From Planctomycetaceae bacterium (GTDB taxonomy: Bacteria > Planctomycetota > Phycisphaerae > UBA1845 > UTPLA1): a stretch of DNA of 64,000 nucleotides. The stretch covers positions 33,874-97,873 of the forward strand of contig WYBU01000015.1 of NCBI GenBank assembly GCA_011525745.1, in the 5' to 3' direction. Positions within the stretch are counted from its first letter, which is position 1. Each line of letters opens with the position of its first letter. Both the position numbers and the translations under genes were made by a program. Below are positions 44,854 to 53,367 of this stretch, piece by piece. A model generated the notes under the pieces. The model worked only from the letters and a program-made list of their open reading frames with translations. It was not told the DNA's origin and made no database searches.

Positions 44854-47250
44854 ATGAAGACTGAAAGGCTGTTTACTTGCTCGGTTTTACCCGGGACTCG
44901 TGCCGGCACGTTGTTCCGACCAACGTGCATTGCGCTGTTGGTCGCGGGAATTCTGACGCTGTCCCTGTGGCCGATCTTGCGGTACGGCCGCCTCGTCGGA
45001 CTGCTCGTGTTTGCGGTTCTGCTGGCAGTCTGGTACCGATGTCGATCGAAGCGGAACCCCATGCTGGAGTTTATCCACGAGTGGCACACGCGCCAGGGGT
45101 ATACCACGTCCAGAACTGTGACGCTGGATATCTATCCCAGATTGTTGCCCTTTGCTGTCGGAGCGGTACTGGTGGTCGTTCCGTGGCCAGTCATCGCGTC
45201 GATGACCGCCTCGCTTTTCGTGCTGCTTGTAGCATGGAGTAGTGCTGGGCGTGATCGGACCAGGCTTCGCTGGGTATGGAGTACCTTCTGCGAGTGGATG
45301 TTTGTCTTTCACCGATATCCTGATACGCGGTTCACAGCACCTGGTGGCACCGGGGGCCTGTGGTTGCCACACGATAAGCGCGAGAGCCGAGCACGCGCCA
45401 CCGCGACTGAGCTCCTTCCGGCGTCCGTAGGTCTCACGTTCGCCGTGTTCTATGTTATTCTGGATGCGCACGAGCCCGTGCATGATAGGTCGAGCCCCGT
45501 GTGGCTGCTGGCACACGTCGCGGCCACTCTTGTGGCTGTCGCACTCCCGGTCTTGTCCCTCGCAGCAATACAGATCAGGCCAATCTACGAATACTCCTGC
45601 GCATTGAATGCGCCTACCGCGCTCGGTGCGAGTGACTGGGAGTGCGCCGCCAACCTTGTGGCATATTCCAAGCACCTTGTAAATGGCGTGGCACTAGCGG
45701 AGCACTTGTTTATTGGCTGGTATATGCCCAGCTGCGACACGGCGTGGCATCCACTCAAGCTCGTGTCCAGTTGGGAGCTTCCCTGCAGGACCCCGGCCTT
45801 GTTGTCCTACTCGATTCTAAAAGGCAACGCCCACTTCTTGGGCTCGACGGGAAGCCGCAAGACGAGCCTCGGCATTATGACGCTGCTCGTACAGATCATC
45901 CGCGGTCATAATGAGCTCGTGCGCGACCGCGCGGGGCAGCCGTTGCTCGGCTCTGATGGGTCGTCGCTGTGGCGTTGGTCCGAGCCAGTTCCGCTTCTCA
46001 TTATCGACCTCAAGGGAGACCTCGCGTTCTTTCACACGTGCCGCCTGGAGGCGGAGCGGCGGGGACAACGTTTCCGCTATTTTTCGCTCTCCCAGGGGCA
46101 TGCGACTGCCTACTTCAATCCGATCACCAACCTCGGCATCGGAGAACGCCCGGTCGTGGAGTGGGTTGAACTCGTGATCAATGCCTTAAGCCTCTTTCAT
46201 GGTTTGAGCTACGGGAAAGGATACTATTCCAAGCAACACCGAGATCTATTGCTGACGACTATCAAGAATGCTCCACGGAAGCCCCAGACGTGGGAGGAGT
46301 TGCACGAGCTCCTGCTCACGGAATTGAACCCGAAGAAACACAGGGACGTTTTTGAGCTCCTCTCAAGTATCTACGTCCTGGCCCAGTTTACAGTGCTTGG
46401 TAAAGCGCCGCCCGGCGTGGACGAGATCTATATGCCGTCTGTCATTGCGAATCGCGAAGTCGTTTTCTGCTCATTGCCGGTTCGTTTGAGTGCGATGAGT
46501 GCTCGTGACGTCGCGAAGTTGTTGCTCTTTAGCTTCGTAACGGCAGCGGGCGACTGGAACGACACTCACCCCGAACGACGTTCGTATATCGCACTTGACG
46601 AGGCACAGGTGATCTGTTCGTCCAATATGGGGACGCTCTTTCAGCAGTGCTCCGGCGCTAAGACCTCCATGTTTCTCAGCAATCAGGCTCGCTCTGATCT
46701 GAACGTGCCGGATGCGCCGACGCTCGGCGATACCGTTCGCGTGAATACGCACTTCAAACAGATGTTCACAGTTGTTGATCCGCGCGACGGCCGCGAGCTC
46801 ATCGAAGTGTCTGGCGAGCGGCTCGGCTATTTACGGTCGTATTCGACGCAAACGAGCAGCAGTGGCACCAGCTCAGGAATCACGGAGACGGAAGTACTGT
46901 GTCCCAGCCTCACGCAAAACGATATCAATTTCGTTAACGAGGATGCTCAGGGCTCGCTCGTACAAGTAATTACAGGGGCGGGCTTCACACGGCTCAACGG
47001 GGTTCCGCGGCACGTGTGGACGCCATACAGCATGTCGAGTGAGGAGTACGAGAGGCGAATGCACACGCCGTGGCCGACTCTGCCAGAAAGGAACGTAACC
47101 GTGCCAGCCGCACCAAGGACAGTTGTGAACAAGGAAGATGTTGAGGACGTGCAATCTAGGGCCGAGGACAATTATGCGAGATTGATGCGGTTCTTCAAGC
47201 AGACGGCCCTGCGCGCAGGAAGGCACCGAATGAGCGACTGGCAGGACTGA
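44854..47250 (+). CDS. VirD4/TraD-like coupling ATPase with a non-standard Walker A
   Basis: 798 aa. Four transmembrane segments in the first 250 residues (for example CIALLVAGILTLSLWPIL, LLPFAVGAVLVVVPWPV). The ATPase region has GSTGSRKTSLG near 329, where the conserved Gly before Lys is Arg, Walker B LLIIDLKGDLAFF near 385 and the TraG/TraD C-terminal pattern ALDEAQVICSSNMGTLFQQCSGAKTSMFLSNQARSDL near 580. A coupling protein recruits DNA to a type IV channel. No relaxase or channel genes are visible, so it may serve mobilisation or a defence role with the vWA and Hsp70 proteins. Confidence 0.8.
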   Translation: MKTERLFTCSVLPGTRAGTLFRPTCIALLVAGILTLSLWPILRYGRLVGLLVFAVLLAVWYRCRSKRNPMLEFIHEWHTRQGYTTSRTVTLDIYPRLLPFAVGAVLVVVPWPVIASMTASLFVLLVAWSSAGRDRTRLRWVWSTFCEWMFVFHRYPDTRFTAPGGTGGLWLPHDKRESRARATATELLPASVGLTFAVFYVILDAHEPVHDRSSPVWLLAHVAATLVAVALPVLSLAAIQIRPIYEYSCALNAPTALGASDWECAANLVAYSKHLVNGVALAEHLFIGWYMPSCDTAWHPLKLVSSWELPCRTPALLSYSILKGNAHFLGSTGSRKTSLGIMTLLVQIIRGHNELVRDRAGQPLLGSDGSSLWRWSEPVPLLIIDLKGDLAFFHTCRLEAERRGQRFRYFSLSQGHATAYFNPITNLGIGERPVVEWVELVINALSLFHGLSYGKGYYSKQHRDLLLTTIKNAPRKPQTWEELHELLLTELNPKKHRDVFELLSSIYVLAQFTVLGKAPPGVDEIYMPSVIANREVVFCSLPVRLSAMSARDVAKLLLFSFVTAAGDWNDTHPERRSYIALDEAQVICSSNMGTLFQQCSGAKTSMFLSNQARSDLNVPDAPTLGDTVRVNTHFKQMFTVVDPRDGRELIEVSGERLGYLRSYSTQTSSSGTSSGITETEVLCPSLTQNDINFVNEDAQGSLVQVITGAGFTRLNGVPRHVWTPYSMSSEEYERRMHTPWPTLPERNVTVPAAPRTVVNKEDVEDVQSRAEDNYARLMRFFKQTALRAGRHRMSDWQD

Positions 47251-47425
47251 TTTTATGGCGGGGTTTCTTCCGATCGCAGCGGATACTTCTGCGACCTCGT
47301 TGGACACCTGGAGGTGAAACGGTGTCTGGTGGACATGTATCCCATGTTACCTCCGATATCGCCGCTGTTCCAACCGCTCCACCCGAAAGCGAGCGGATGG
47401 TTGAACGGCAATAAATGGAGGAACT

Positions 47426-47590
47426 ATGGAGAAGAACGATGACGATAGGGACCTGCGTCACGTCGTTGTCCACCTGAAATGGCCAATCGGTTTGCGTGAG
47501 ATCGGTTGGGCTATGTGGTGGCTGATGCTCGGGACATGCCTAGGGCTCAGCCTGCACAACTTCGCCCGTGCATGGCGAGGCCTGTATTAG
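47426..47590 (+). CDS. 54-aa membrane peptide
   Basis: ATG at 47426 with a GGAGG-type site 5 nt upstream. Sequence starts MEKNDDDRDLRHVVVHLKWPIGL and has a hydrophobic stretch (EIGWAMWWLMLGTCLGLSL) with a Trp-rich face; it ends RAWRGLY. The first half is charged and the second a single transmembrane helix. Too short for family recognition. Followed 7 nt later by a strong hairpin, so it probably ends the coupling-protein operon. Confidence 0.6.
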   Translation: MEKNDDDRDLRHVVVHLKWPIGLREIGWAMWWLMLGTCLGLSLHNFARAWRGLY

Positions 47591-47596
47591 TCACGC

Positions 47597-47623
47597 TGAG
47601 AGTGAAGCTGTGCTTCACTCTCA
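47597..47623 (+). terminator. Intrinsic-terminator-like hairpin
   Basis: A perfect 12-bp stem, TGAGAGTGAAGC paired with GCTTCACTCTCA across a TGT loop, starts 7 nt after the membrane-peptide stop. No T-tract follows, so it may stabilise the mRNA end or act as a weak terminator. Confidence 0.6.
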
Positions 47624-47960
47624 CCTTGGAAGTTACCGCACGCTTCCGAGGGTTACGCCCAGAACAACGCCGGTCACGAACAACGCGACGGCGAGCAAGC
47701 GGCGCAACTCCCGTGAACGGAAGGCGAGCGCAAGAAGATAGATCCAGGAGTCCATGGCTGAGTTGGTAGCACAACTCGGACCAGAAGCAAACGGCTTCCT
47801 TTTGTCGACGCCGCAACGACGTGAAATAACAGCGGCATCAGACTCGGTGGCCATGCGCAAGACTTCCTATCGGTCAAGCGTCTCTGAAGTCCCTGTTCGG
47901 GGGCTTGAGTGATTCTTGACTCAATCCCCTGTGCAACAGGGCATCCAATAGGAGGCGCTT
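47624..47960. other. Spacer with at most a doubtful small ORF
   Basis: About 337 nt between the hairpin and the next small gene. On the minus strand a 40-codon frame beginning at 47755 (MDSWIYLLALAFRSREL...) is hydrophobic but has no ribosome-binding site. Nothing else is visible. Confidence 0.4.
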
Positions 47961-48089
47961 ATGACAACGAAACGAAGCTACTTGCTGTTCATGGTCCGTC
48001 GAGGGGCCAAGGGCTTTCTCTCCTTTGAGGGGGCCCTGGGCCTTTTTGAAAAGCACCTTGCCACGGGCAAGCCAGGGATATGGCGATGA
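47961..48089 (+). CDS. 42-aa leader-like small protein
   Basis: ATG at 47961 with AGGAGG upstream, the best ribosome-binding site in the region. Encodes MTTKRSYLLFMVRRGAKGFL... and ends GIWR, with its stop overlapping the start of the replication-relaxation gene, so translation should be coupled. No family. A functional short leader or a real micro-protein are both possible. Confidence 0.5.
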   Translation: MTTKRSYLLFMVRRGAKGFLSFEGALGLFEKHLATGKPGIWR

Positions 48090-48760
48090 TTCAATCAAAT
48101 GAACCGAAAATGAGGGAAGCACCTGATGCACGGGTCTACCTGGGTCAGCGTGACCTGGAGATTCTCGACACGCTCGTTCGACGCGTAAAGGTGCTGAGTG
48201 TGGCGCAGGTCGCTCGTACGTGGTGGCCGGAGGCAGCCGGGGCGAACGCGGCTCGTAAGCGCATCCGCCAACTTGCGAGAGCGGGCCATGTGCGGGTTGT
48301 TCGCATACTGGCTGGGGAAGAGCGCATCGTGACGAACGCGCTCGCGCGCTGGATGCCAGGTCAAGAGGTGCCCGATTTCACAATGGTCGTTTCGCATACC
48401 GCTCGCCGTTGGGACTCTCCGACGCGCAGTGTCCTATGCTTGGTTGCAACTCCGCTTGCCGCCGCACGGTTCGGATCAACGTTCCGCACGCCGCGGCTCA
48501 GCGAGGGTACTCACGATTTGCACGTCGCACAGTTGTACCTGCGGCTTCTCCGAGCAACGCAGTGGGGCTCGCAACACTGGGAGGGAGAAGCATGTAGTGC
48601 CGTGAAGGCCCTCCCTGGTCAAAAGGTCCCCGACGCCTTGCTGCGGCTGCCCGGTCAGCCGATGGCCATCGAGGTCGTAGGTGAGTCTTACTCCGTGGAT
48701 AAGCTGCGCGAGCTTCACGAATTCTGCGCCTCGCGCGGACTGCCCTACGAGCTGTGGTGA
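48080..48760 (+). CDS. Replication-relaxation family protein
   Basis: 226 aa. The opening YLGQRDLEILDTLVRRVKVLSVAQVARTWWPEAAGANAARKRIRQLARAGHVRVVRI is a winged helix typical of the replication-relaxation family found in mobilisable elements; the remainder carries VPDALLRLPGQPMAIEVVGES, a PD-(D/E)xK-like E-V pattern. A DNA-binding role in element replication or mobilisation is likely. First large gene of the 48-51.8 kb operon; start at 48080 (a second ATG at 48086). Confidence 0.72.
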   Translation: MAMIQSNEPKMREAPDARVYLGQRDLEILDTLVRRVKVLSVAQVARTWWPEAAGANAARKRIRQLARAGHVRVVRILAGEERIVTNALARWMPGQEVPDFTMVVSHTARRWDSPTRSVLCLVATPLAAARFGSTFRTPRLSEGTHDLHVAQLYLRLLRATQWGSQHWEGEACSAVKALPGQKVPDALLRLPGQPMAIEVVGESYSVDKLRELHEFCASRGLPYELW

Positions 48761-48768
48761 TCGCGATC

Positions 48769-49578
48769 ATGGAAGAAATCGACCGGGCAATCCTGGAGCA
48801 CTTGGCCCGTTACAGGGTCAGCGTACGTGCCGTACTAAGTCGGCTAAATAATGCCAACAAGGTGCTGAAGCCGGCCCTGGAAAGATTACTAGGCAGCGAT
48901 CTCGTCGTAGCAGATCGCTCGCTGCCGGGTAACCGTGCACTCTACCAGCTTTCGAAGAAGGGCGCTTCCGTGCTTGAAATCTCTGAGTCGCGGGCTCGCC
49001 GTTTTGGTAGCCAGGCTATGCACAAGCATTTGGGCGTACTCCTGTTCTGCCACGTGGCGGGCTGCAAGCGCTATCGGCTAGAGGACGACGAGCTGCGTGA
49101 GCTGGTCGGCGACCCGTTACCGGAGGGCACGCACTGCATGGCGCAGATCGACGACCAGCCCGTTCTACTCGGCGTATATGTTCCCGGAGCAGAGACCTCT
49201 GTCCGTTCGATCGTTCGCCGCGTACGCGAGCTTGTTGTGGATGCACGGCGCGTATCCGGTCTGCGTGACATGATTATGGCTGACCGTTTCGGTATTGCGT
49301 TGGTCGTCACAACGTCTCAGCGGCGCAAGGTCGTCAGTAAAGCCTTGAACCGCCCCGAAGCGGATGGCCGGCCGGCGTTGGCCCGGCAGGTGCGAATCAT
49401 CGTAGAGTGGCTGCCGGCGTTTGACCTGCTTATTAACGGCGTCCCGCTGGACCAGCCATCAAAGCAACCGGATCGTCCAACCTCGAAGTCGCGCCGAAAA
49501 CGAAGCGGTTCGCGGCCGCCCAGCACTCCCAACCTCTTTGAAACGGATGCACCTGAATCAGGGGAGACTGTGTTATGA
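48769..49578 (+). CDS. Winged-helix hypothetical protein
   Basis: 269 aa from the ATG at 48769 (MEEIDRAILEHLARYRVSVRAVLSRL); no clear ribosome-binding site. The N-terminal 80 residues are a winged helix (RYRVSVRAVLSRLNNANKVLKPALERLLGSDLVVADRSLPGNRALYQLSKKG). The middle is alpha/beta (VLLGVYVPGAETSVRSIVRRVRELV, FGIALVVTTSQRRKVV); the tail is Lys/Arg/Ser-rich. It resembles the preceding protein in design. The stop overlaps the next start (ATGA). Confidence 0.6.
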   Translation: MEEIDRAILEHLARYRVSVRAVLSRLNNANKVLKPALERLLGSDLVVADRSLPGNRALYQLSKKGASVLEISESRARRFGSQAMHKHLGVLLFCHVAGCKRYRLEDDELRELVGDPLPEGTHCMAQIDDQPVLLGVYVPGAETSVRSIVRRVRELVVDARRVSGLRDMIMADRFGIALVVTTSQRRKVVSKALNRPEADGRPALARQVRIIVEWLPAFDLLINGVPLDQPSKQPDRPTSKSRRKRSGSRPPSTPNLFETDAPESGETVL

Positions 49579-50102
49579 GCCCCCAGACGGAGAGTGCCGT
49601 CACGCTCGACGTGATCACAAAGCAACTGCGTGCGGAAGAGAGCCGGCTGGCGTCGGAGCAGGTCGAACTTCAATCGCGCTCTCGCGATCTTGCGCGTGAG
49701 CTCCGTCGTGTGCGATCCGCATTGGCGGCACTGGGAGTGAAGGTTGAGGCCCGGCGTTCGAACGCCGCTTCGCGCAACCGCGCCATGAGCACGGCGGATG
49801 TTGTCGAGGGCATCCTGGCTTCCCTGGAAACTCGCGCGGAGATTCCGGTGGCCCAACTGCGGGCGCTCGTCCAGGAGCGCGCCAAATTGGCGGGGCGTAC
49901 CCTCATCGGATTCCACCTGCGGTTTGCGAGCGCCATCCGCGATCAACGATTCGAGATACGCGACGGCATGTGCCGCCGCACCACGGCCACGAACCTATTC
50001 GGGTCTACGTCGCCGGTGGTCACACGCGATGATGAGCCGTCCATAACGGTGTCATCAAGTGTTGAGTCCAGTTCCCAAGGTTCGAAGGGAGTTTCGTCAT
50101 GA
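49575..50102 (+). CDS. Coiled-coil hypothetical protein
   Basis: 175 aa. Residues 12-60 are a coiled coil (ESRLASEQVELQSRSRDLARELRRVRSALAAL) followed by a basic patch and a helical segment (MSTADVVEGILASLETRAEIPVAQLRALVQERAK). No family recognised. It overlaps both neighbours by 4 nt, so it is an obligate member of the operon. Confidence 0.6.
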   Translation: MSPQTESAVTLDVITKQLRAEESRLASEQVELQSRSRDLARELRRVRSALAALGVKVEARRSNAASRNRAMSTADVVEGILASLETRAEIPVAQLRALVQERAKLAGRTLIGFHLRFASAIRDQRFEIRDGMCRRTTATNLFGSTSPVVTRDDEPSITVSSSVESSSQGSKGVSS

Positions 50103-50407
50103 ATGAATCGGCCAAACAGATCCGGAATCAGCCTGTGCATGAATTCCGAATCGGTGCAATCAAGGCCGTAGTGTGGGCCAACAGTACCACTAACGGCATC
50201 GTTCACAATGTGGTCCCCGTGCGCCTTTACCGGGACGACAAGGGCGAGTGGCAGGAAACGCATTCGCTGGGCCGAGACGACCTGCTCGTCGCGGCAAAGG
50301 TCCTGGATACCGTGCATACGTGGATCGTGGAAACGGAGCAAAGGACGTCTCGTCGGTCGTCCCAGGCTGCAAGCTGTACAAGCGACGCACTTGGATACCG
50401 AGCCTGA
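50099..50407 (+). CDS. Small beta-rich protein, possibly ssDNA-binding
   Basis: 102 aa. Core HEFRIGAIKAVVWANSTTNGIVHNVVPVRLYRDDKGEWQETHSLGRDDLLVAAKVLDTVHTWI: three predicted strands then a helix. This pattern (RxGxIKAxVWxN ... RLYRD ... FGRDDLL) recurs in small proteins of many integrative elements and resembles PC4-like single-strand DNA-binding folds, but I cannot name the family. Start overlaps the previous stop. Confidence 0.6.
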   Translation: MNESAKQIRNQPVHEFRIGAIKAVVWANSTTNGIVHNVVPVRLYRDDKGEWQETHSLGRDDLLVAAKVLDTVHTWIVETEQRTSRRSSQAASCTSDALGYRA

Positions 50408-50422
50408 TCCTGTGATGCATCA

Positions 50423-51016
50423 ATGAACACGAAATGGTTCTATTCTGCGTGCGAGCAGTGCACGGCGAAGTGGTTCTCCAGGACTCCCGAATCCCGCTGT
50501 CCGCGCTGCGGTGGTTGGCGCCTCCTACACATGCTTGAGAACCCGCCGTGGTTGCCCGATCGGGTACTAAGGGAGGACACCGAGGAGCGCCCTGTCTATG
50601 TTGACGCTGTTGCCGATTCATGTAGTGAGCCTTCTCTCATGATTGCGTTGGGCTGTGAAGCACTGATCGCGGTTTCCGAATTGCCGGCCCTTCTGCCACG
50701 GCGTCAGAACGGCAAGCGCATACACCTGTCGGCCTGCTACCGCTGGATCTCGCGCGGAATTGGCCCAGACAAGCGCAAGCTTGAAGCGATTCGCATCGGT
50801 CGAACCATGTACACGAGTTGGGAGGCGCTTGCTCGTTTTGCCCAGGCGCTTGGGCCAGCGGCGCCGATGGACGTAGCGGCAAACATCATTTCGCCAGCCG
50901 TATTGGCGCGGCGCAAGCGGGACGCCGCGCAACAAGTCGCGGTTGAACTGGGCCTGGGCCGTACTCCCAGCAGGGTCACTGCGAAAGGAGCAAGCGATGG
51001 GACAAACAACGATTGA
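50423..51016 (+). CDS. Zinc-ribbon plus DUF1580 protein
   Basis: 197 aa. The N-terminus holds CEQCTAKWF...CPRCGGW, a zinc ribbon. Residues 80-145 (LIAVSELPALLPRRQNGKRIHLSACYRWISRGIGPDKRKLEAIRIGRTMYTSWEALARFAQAL) fit DUF1580, an excisionase-like HTH family that I know mainly from planctomycetes. It may control excision or transfer. Its end overlaps the start of the broken DUF5131 gene. Confidence 0.72.
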   Translation: MNTKWFYSACEQCTAKWFSRTPESRCPRCGGWRLLHMLENPPWLPDRVLREDTEERPVYVDAVADSCSEPSLMIALGCEALIAVSELPALLPRRQNGKRIHLSACYRWISRGIGPDKRKLEAIRIGRTMYTSWEALARFAQALGPAAPMDVAANIISPAVLARRKRDAAQQVAVELGLGRTPSRVTAKGASDGTNND

Positions 51017-51815
51017 ATGGACGTAGCTGACCTGGAACCCGGTCGTGGGGTGTACGAAAGTGAGCCCTGGTTGTGCGCATTGCTATGCCGAGCGAATGGC
51101 CGCGCGCCTTCACGGAATGGCGCGCAAGCGCCCCGACAGAACAGATCGCGTCCGCAACTATTTGCCCGTGATCAATGATCGTGGCCGCTGGAGCAACGTC
51201 GTTTTGCCCGTTGAAGAAGCGCTAGCGGACCCGGAGTCGTGGCGAGCACCACGGCTGGTGTTCGTGAACTCGATGAGCGATCTCTTCCACGAAGACGTCC
51301 CGCCAGATTTCATTGCCCGTGTTTTCCGCGTCATGAATGAACATCCGCAACATCGCTTTCAAGTTCTGACGAAGCGTGCCGATAAACTGGCTGAACTCGC
51401 CCGCGATCTCACGTGGACGGCCAACATCTGGATGGGTGTCAGCGTCGAAACCGCCGAATATATATCACGGATTGACCTGTTGCGCTCGACTCCCGCCCGA
51501 GTGCGTTTCTTGTCGCTGGAGCCGCTACTTGGTCCGCTGCCCTGCCTCAATCTCGACGGTATCCACTGGGCAATCGTTGGGGGTGAATCTGGGCCTGGGG
51601 CGCGGTCAACGGCGGCGAGCTGGGCATGCGATCTACGCGACCAGTGTCTGCACGCCGGCGTGCCCTTCTTCTTCAAACAATGGGGAAACCTTGGCTCGAA
51701 CCCGGACCCGTGCGACCCGACTGCTCGGGAAAATTGCGGTACGGCCAAGGGTGGCCGGCTTCTTGATGGTCGGACATGGGACGAGATGCCAACGGAGTGC
51801 GGTACTGGCGGATAG
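50997..51815 (+). pseudogene. DUF5131 (phage Gp37/Gp68-like) gene with an amber codon at position 10
   Basis: ATG at 50997 follows GAAAGGAG and reads MGQTTIEWT, then TAG at 51024-51026, then LTWNPVVGCTKVSPGCAHCYAERMA. The DUF5131 start is normally one unbroken MGQTTIEWTDxTWNP-like sequence. The rest (Cys motif C-x7-C-x2-C, residues 19-30, to GRTWDEMP) is intact for 250 codons. A GTG at 51045 could restart translation but would drop the conserved N-terminus. DUF5131 proteins are radical SAM-like enzymes of phages and plasmids. Probably a recent point mutation. Confidence 0.8.
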
Positions 51816-51847
51816 CACGCGCTTTCCGCGTGATCGCAAGCTCCGTT

Positions 51848-51986
51848 CGCCCTGCCGTATACGGCCGTCCTCGTCGCGGCTCGCCCCGCGGAGGCCGACA
51901 GGCCCTTGGCCGCGATGAGGGCGGACGTAGGCAGGGCGGGCTCCCTACCTGCCGGTTCGGTCCCGACTCCGAGCGGTCTCGTCAGC
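51848..51986. repeat. Structured repeat, copy B (long hairpin)
   Basis: Outer stem CGCCCTGCC / GGCAGGGCG is a perfect 9 bp. The inner arms GTCCTCGTCGCGGC and GCCGCGATGAGGGC pair with one or two wobble positions. The apical part shares CTCGCCCCGCGGAGGCCG and CAGGCCCTTGGCC with copy A at 34111, and similarity continues rightwards into the end of the next minus-strand gene. It lies between the converging DUF5131 and 51945 genes. Confidence 0.75.
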
Positions 51987-52448
51987 GGAGAGCTCGTACG
52001 AGTCGGTTGCTCGCATACCGGCCACGAACGCAGCCGCGAGGCGACGCTCGAAGCTTTCACGTAGGGCCTCAGTTCCAGGTCCATTGCCCGGCAAGCGCAG
52101 GCGCCCGAGCCGTCGTGCCTCACGCTCCAATGTCGGCAGCGCGTGACCAGCAGCGAGGATCAGTGCTCGAAGCATGTAGCTGGCGCTCAAGCGAGTCTGA
52201 GTAGAGCGTCGGAAGATATCGAGTAATCGCGAGAAGGCGTCATCGGCTTCGGGCGATAGGATGAACTCGCGCTTGATTTGGCGCGCGGGTGTAGGTGTGC
52301 AGGACGGCTCGGGATGGTCTCGCTCCTGCCTATCCGCATCCACCTGTCCCATCGACTCCATTGGTTCAAGAGCGCGGGTTGCCGCCGACTTATCGAGGAG
52401 CCGCGCCACGGAACTGGACGGTATGCTCTCACGAAGTGCTTTCGCCAT
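51945..52448 (-). CDS. Hypothetical partner of ParA
   Basis: 167 aa from the ATG at 52448 (MAKALRESIPSS); an earlier in-frame ATG exists at 52475. The start overlaps the ParA stop by 20 nt, the position expected of a ParB-like or partition accessory gene. Residues about 75-110 (REFILSPEADDAFSRLLDIFRRSTQTRLSASYMLRALI) resemble a ribbon-helix-helix segment. No ParB nuclease motif. Its final codons are part of structured repeat B. Confidence 0.6.
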   Translation of the reverse strand: MAKALRESIPSSSVARLLDKSAATRALEPMESMGQVDADRQERDHPEPSCTPTPARQIKREFILSPEADDAFSRLLDIFRRSTQTRLSASYMLRALILAAGHALPTLEREARRLGRLRLPGNGPGTEALRESFERRLAAAFVAGMRATDSYELSADETARSRDRTGR

Positions 52449-53367
52449 GGATGCTCTCCGATGTGAGCGAATCAATAGCCATCGTCACGGTGTCAGTGAT
52501 CTCGGGTGGATGCGGAATTCGTGAGCCGGCTTGCTCGAACGGCTGAAGCGTGCCAGAGAGAAATGCTTGCCGGTTCAGGACGCGGTGCTCCACTTCCGCA
52601 GCCAAGCGAAGATACTGCTGGGCGGCCGCGATCTTCGGGTAGCCGGGAACCTGGAAGAGGGTCCGCCCCTTGCCGGACAGCTCGGGCAAGATCACGGCTT
52701 GCGAAATCACCGTACCGAAGCTCCGTCGCGGAAGCGCTTCCATGACCACCGCCTCGAGTTGTGCGCGCAGTCGCTTCGCACGGCCATCGACGTTGCTGAA
52801 CACGACACCGAGCACTTCGAGCTTTGGGTTGCGATGACGGCGCACATCGGCAATGTCCGCAAGCGCTTCCGTCAAGCCGCCGAGCGAGAGCGGATGAGGA
52901 AAGGCCGAGAGCAGGAACCAATCGGCCGTCGAGTACGCAGCGACCGTGGTGATGTCCGCGGCTGCAGGCGCCGTATCGAGCAGAATGAAGTCATAGCGCG
53001 ACCGCGCATCCGCCATGAGTCGATCGAGAATGCGCGTCCGGTCCACGTACTTGGAGAGGACCGTGTCCAGCTCAGATAACTGCGGGCGAGCGGCAACAAG
53101 GTCTACGCCCTTCGGCATGCGGTCGGTCAAAGCGATCACGTCGAGCCGTTCGTCCGTGGTCAGCAGCTCCAGCGTGCCCGCAAAGCAGTTCACCGGGATT
53201 CCGAGGTGTTTGGTGGCTCCTGCCGCTGGGTCGAGATCGATGATGAGGCACTTGTAGCCGCCCAGGCCCAATGCTGCGGCCAGGTTGACTGTTACGGTCG
53301 TCTTCCCGACCCCGCCCTTTTGATTACCCACCGCAATGAGAATTCCCAATCTTGGTGTTCGTTCCAT
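52429..53367 (-). CDS. parA: ParA-type partition ATPase
   Basis: 312 aa from the ATG at 53367 (MERTPRLGILIAVGNQKGGVGKTT). Deviant Walker A KGGVGKTT near residue 18, CLIIDLDPAAGATKHLG near 43, FILLDTAPAAADITT near 125: a standard ParA/Soj ATPase for plasmid or element segregation. The ribosome-binding GGAGGG lies very close to this ATG, and an upstream ATG in frame is possible. Repeats upstream (53427-53592) may be its partition site or operator. Confidence 0.85.
   Translation of the reverse strand: MERTPRLGILIAVGNQKGGVGKTTVTVNLAAALGLGGYKCLIIDLDPAAGATKHLGIPVNCFAGTLELLTTDERLDVIALTDRMPKGVDLVAARPQLSELDTVLSKYVDRTRILDRLMADARSRYDFILLDTAPAAADITTVAAYSTADWFLLSAFPHPLSLGGLTEALADIADVRRHRNPKLEVLGVVFSNVDGRAKRLRAQLEAVVMEALPRRSFGTVISQAVILPELSGKGRTLFQVPGYPKIAAAQQYLRLAAEVEHRVLNRQAFLSGTLQPFEQAGSRIPHPPEITDTVTMAIDSLTSESIHGESTS

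Noticed and set aside
47633..47755. 40-codon hydrophobic minus-strand ORF
   Set aside because: No ribosome-binding site and no conserved context; kept only as a note in the spacer entry.
51024..51026. TAG in DUF5131 as a pyrrolysine codon
   Set aside because: No pyrrolysine context or pyl genes are visible, and the family is not known to use it; a point mutation is simpler.
51848..51986. Integron attC site
   Set aside because: The hairpin lies after a gene end, but neither copy has the RYYYAAC and GTTRRRY core sites, and there is no integron integrase in the window.
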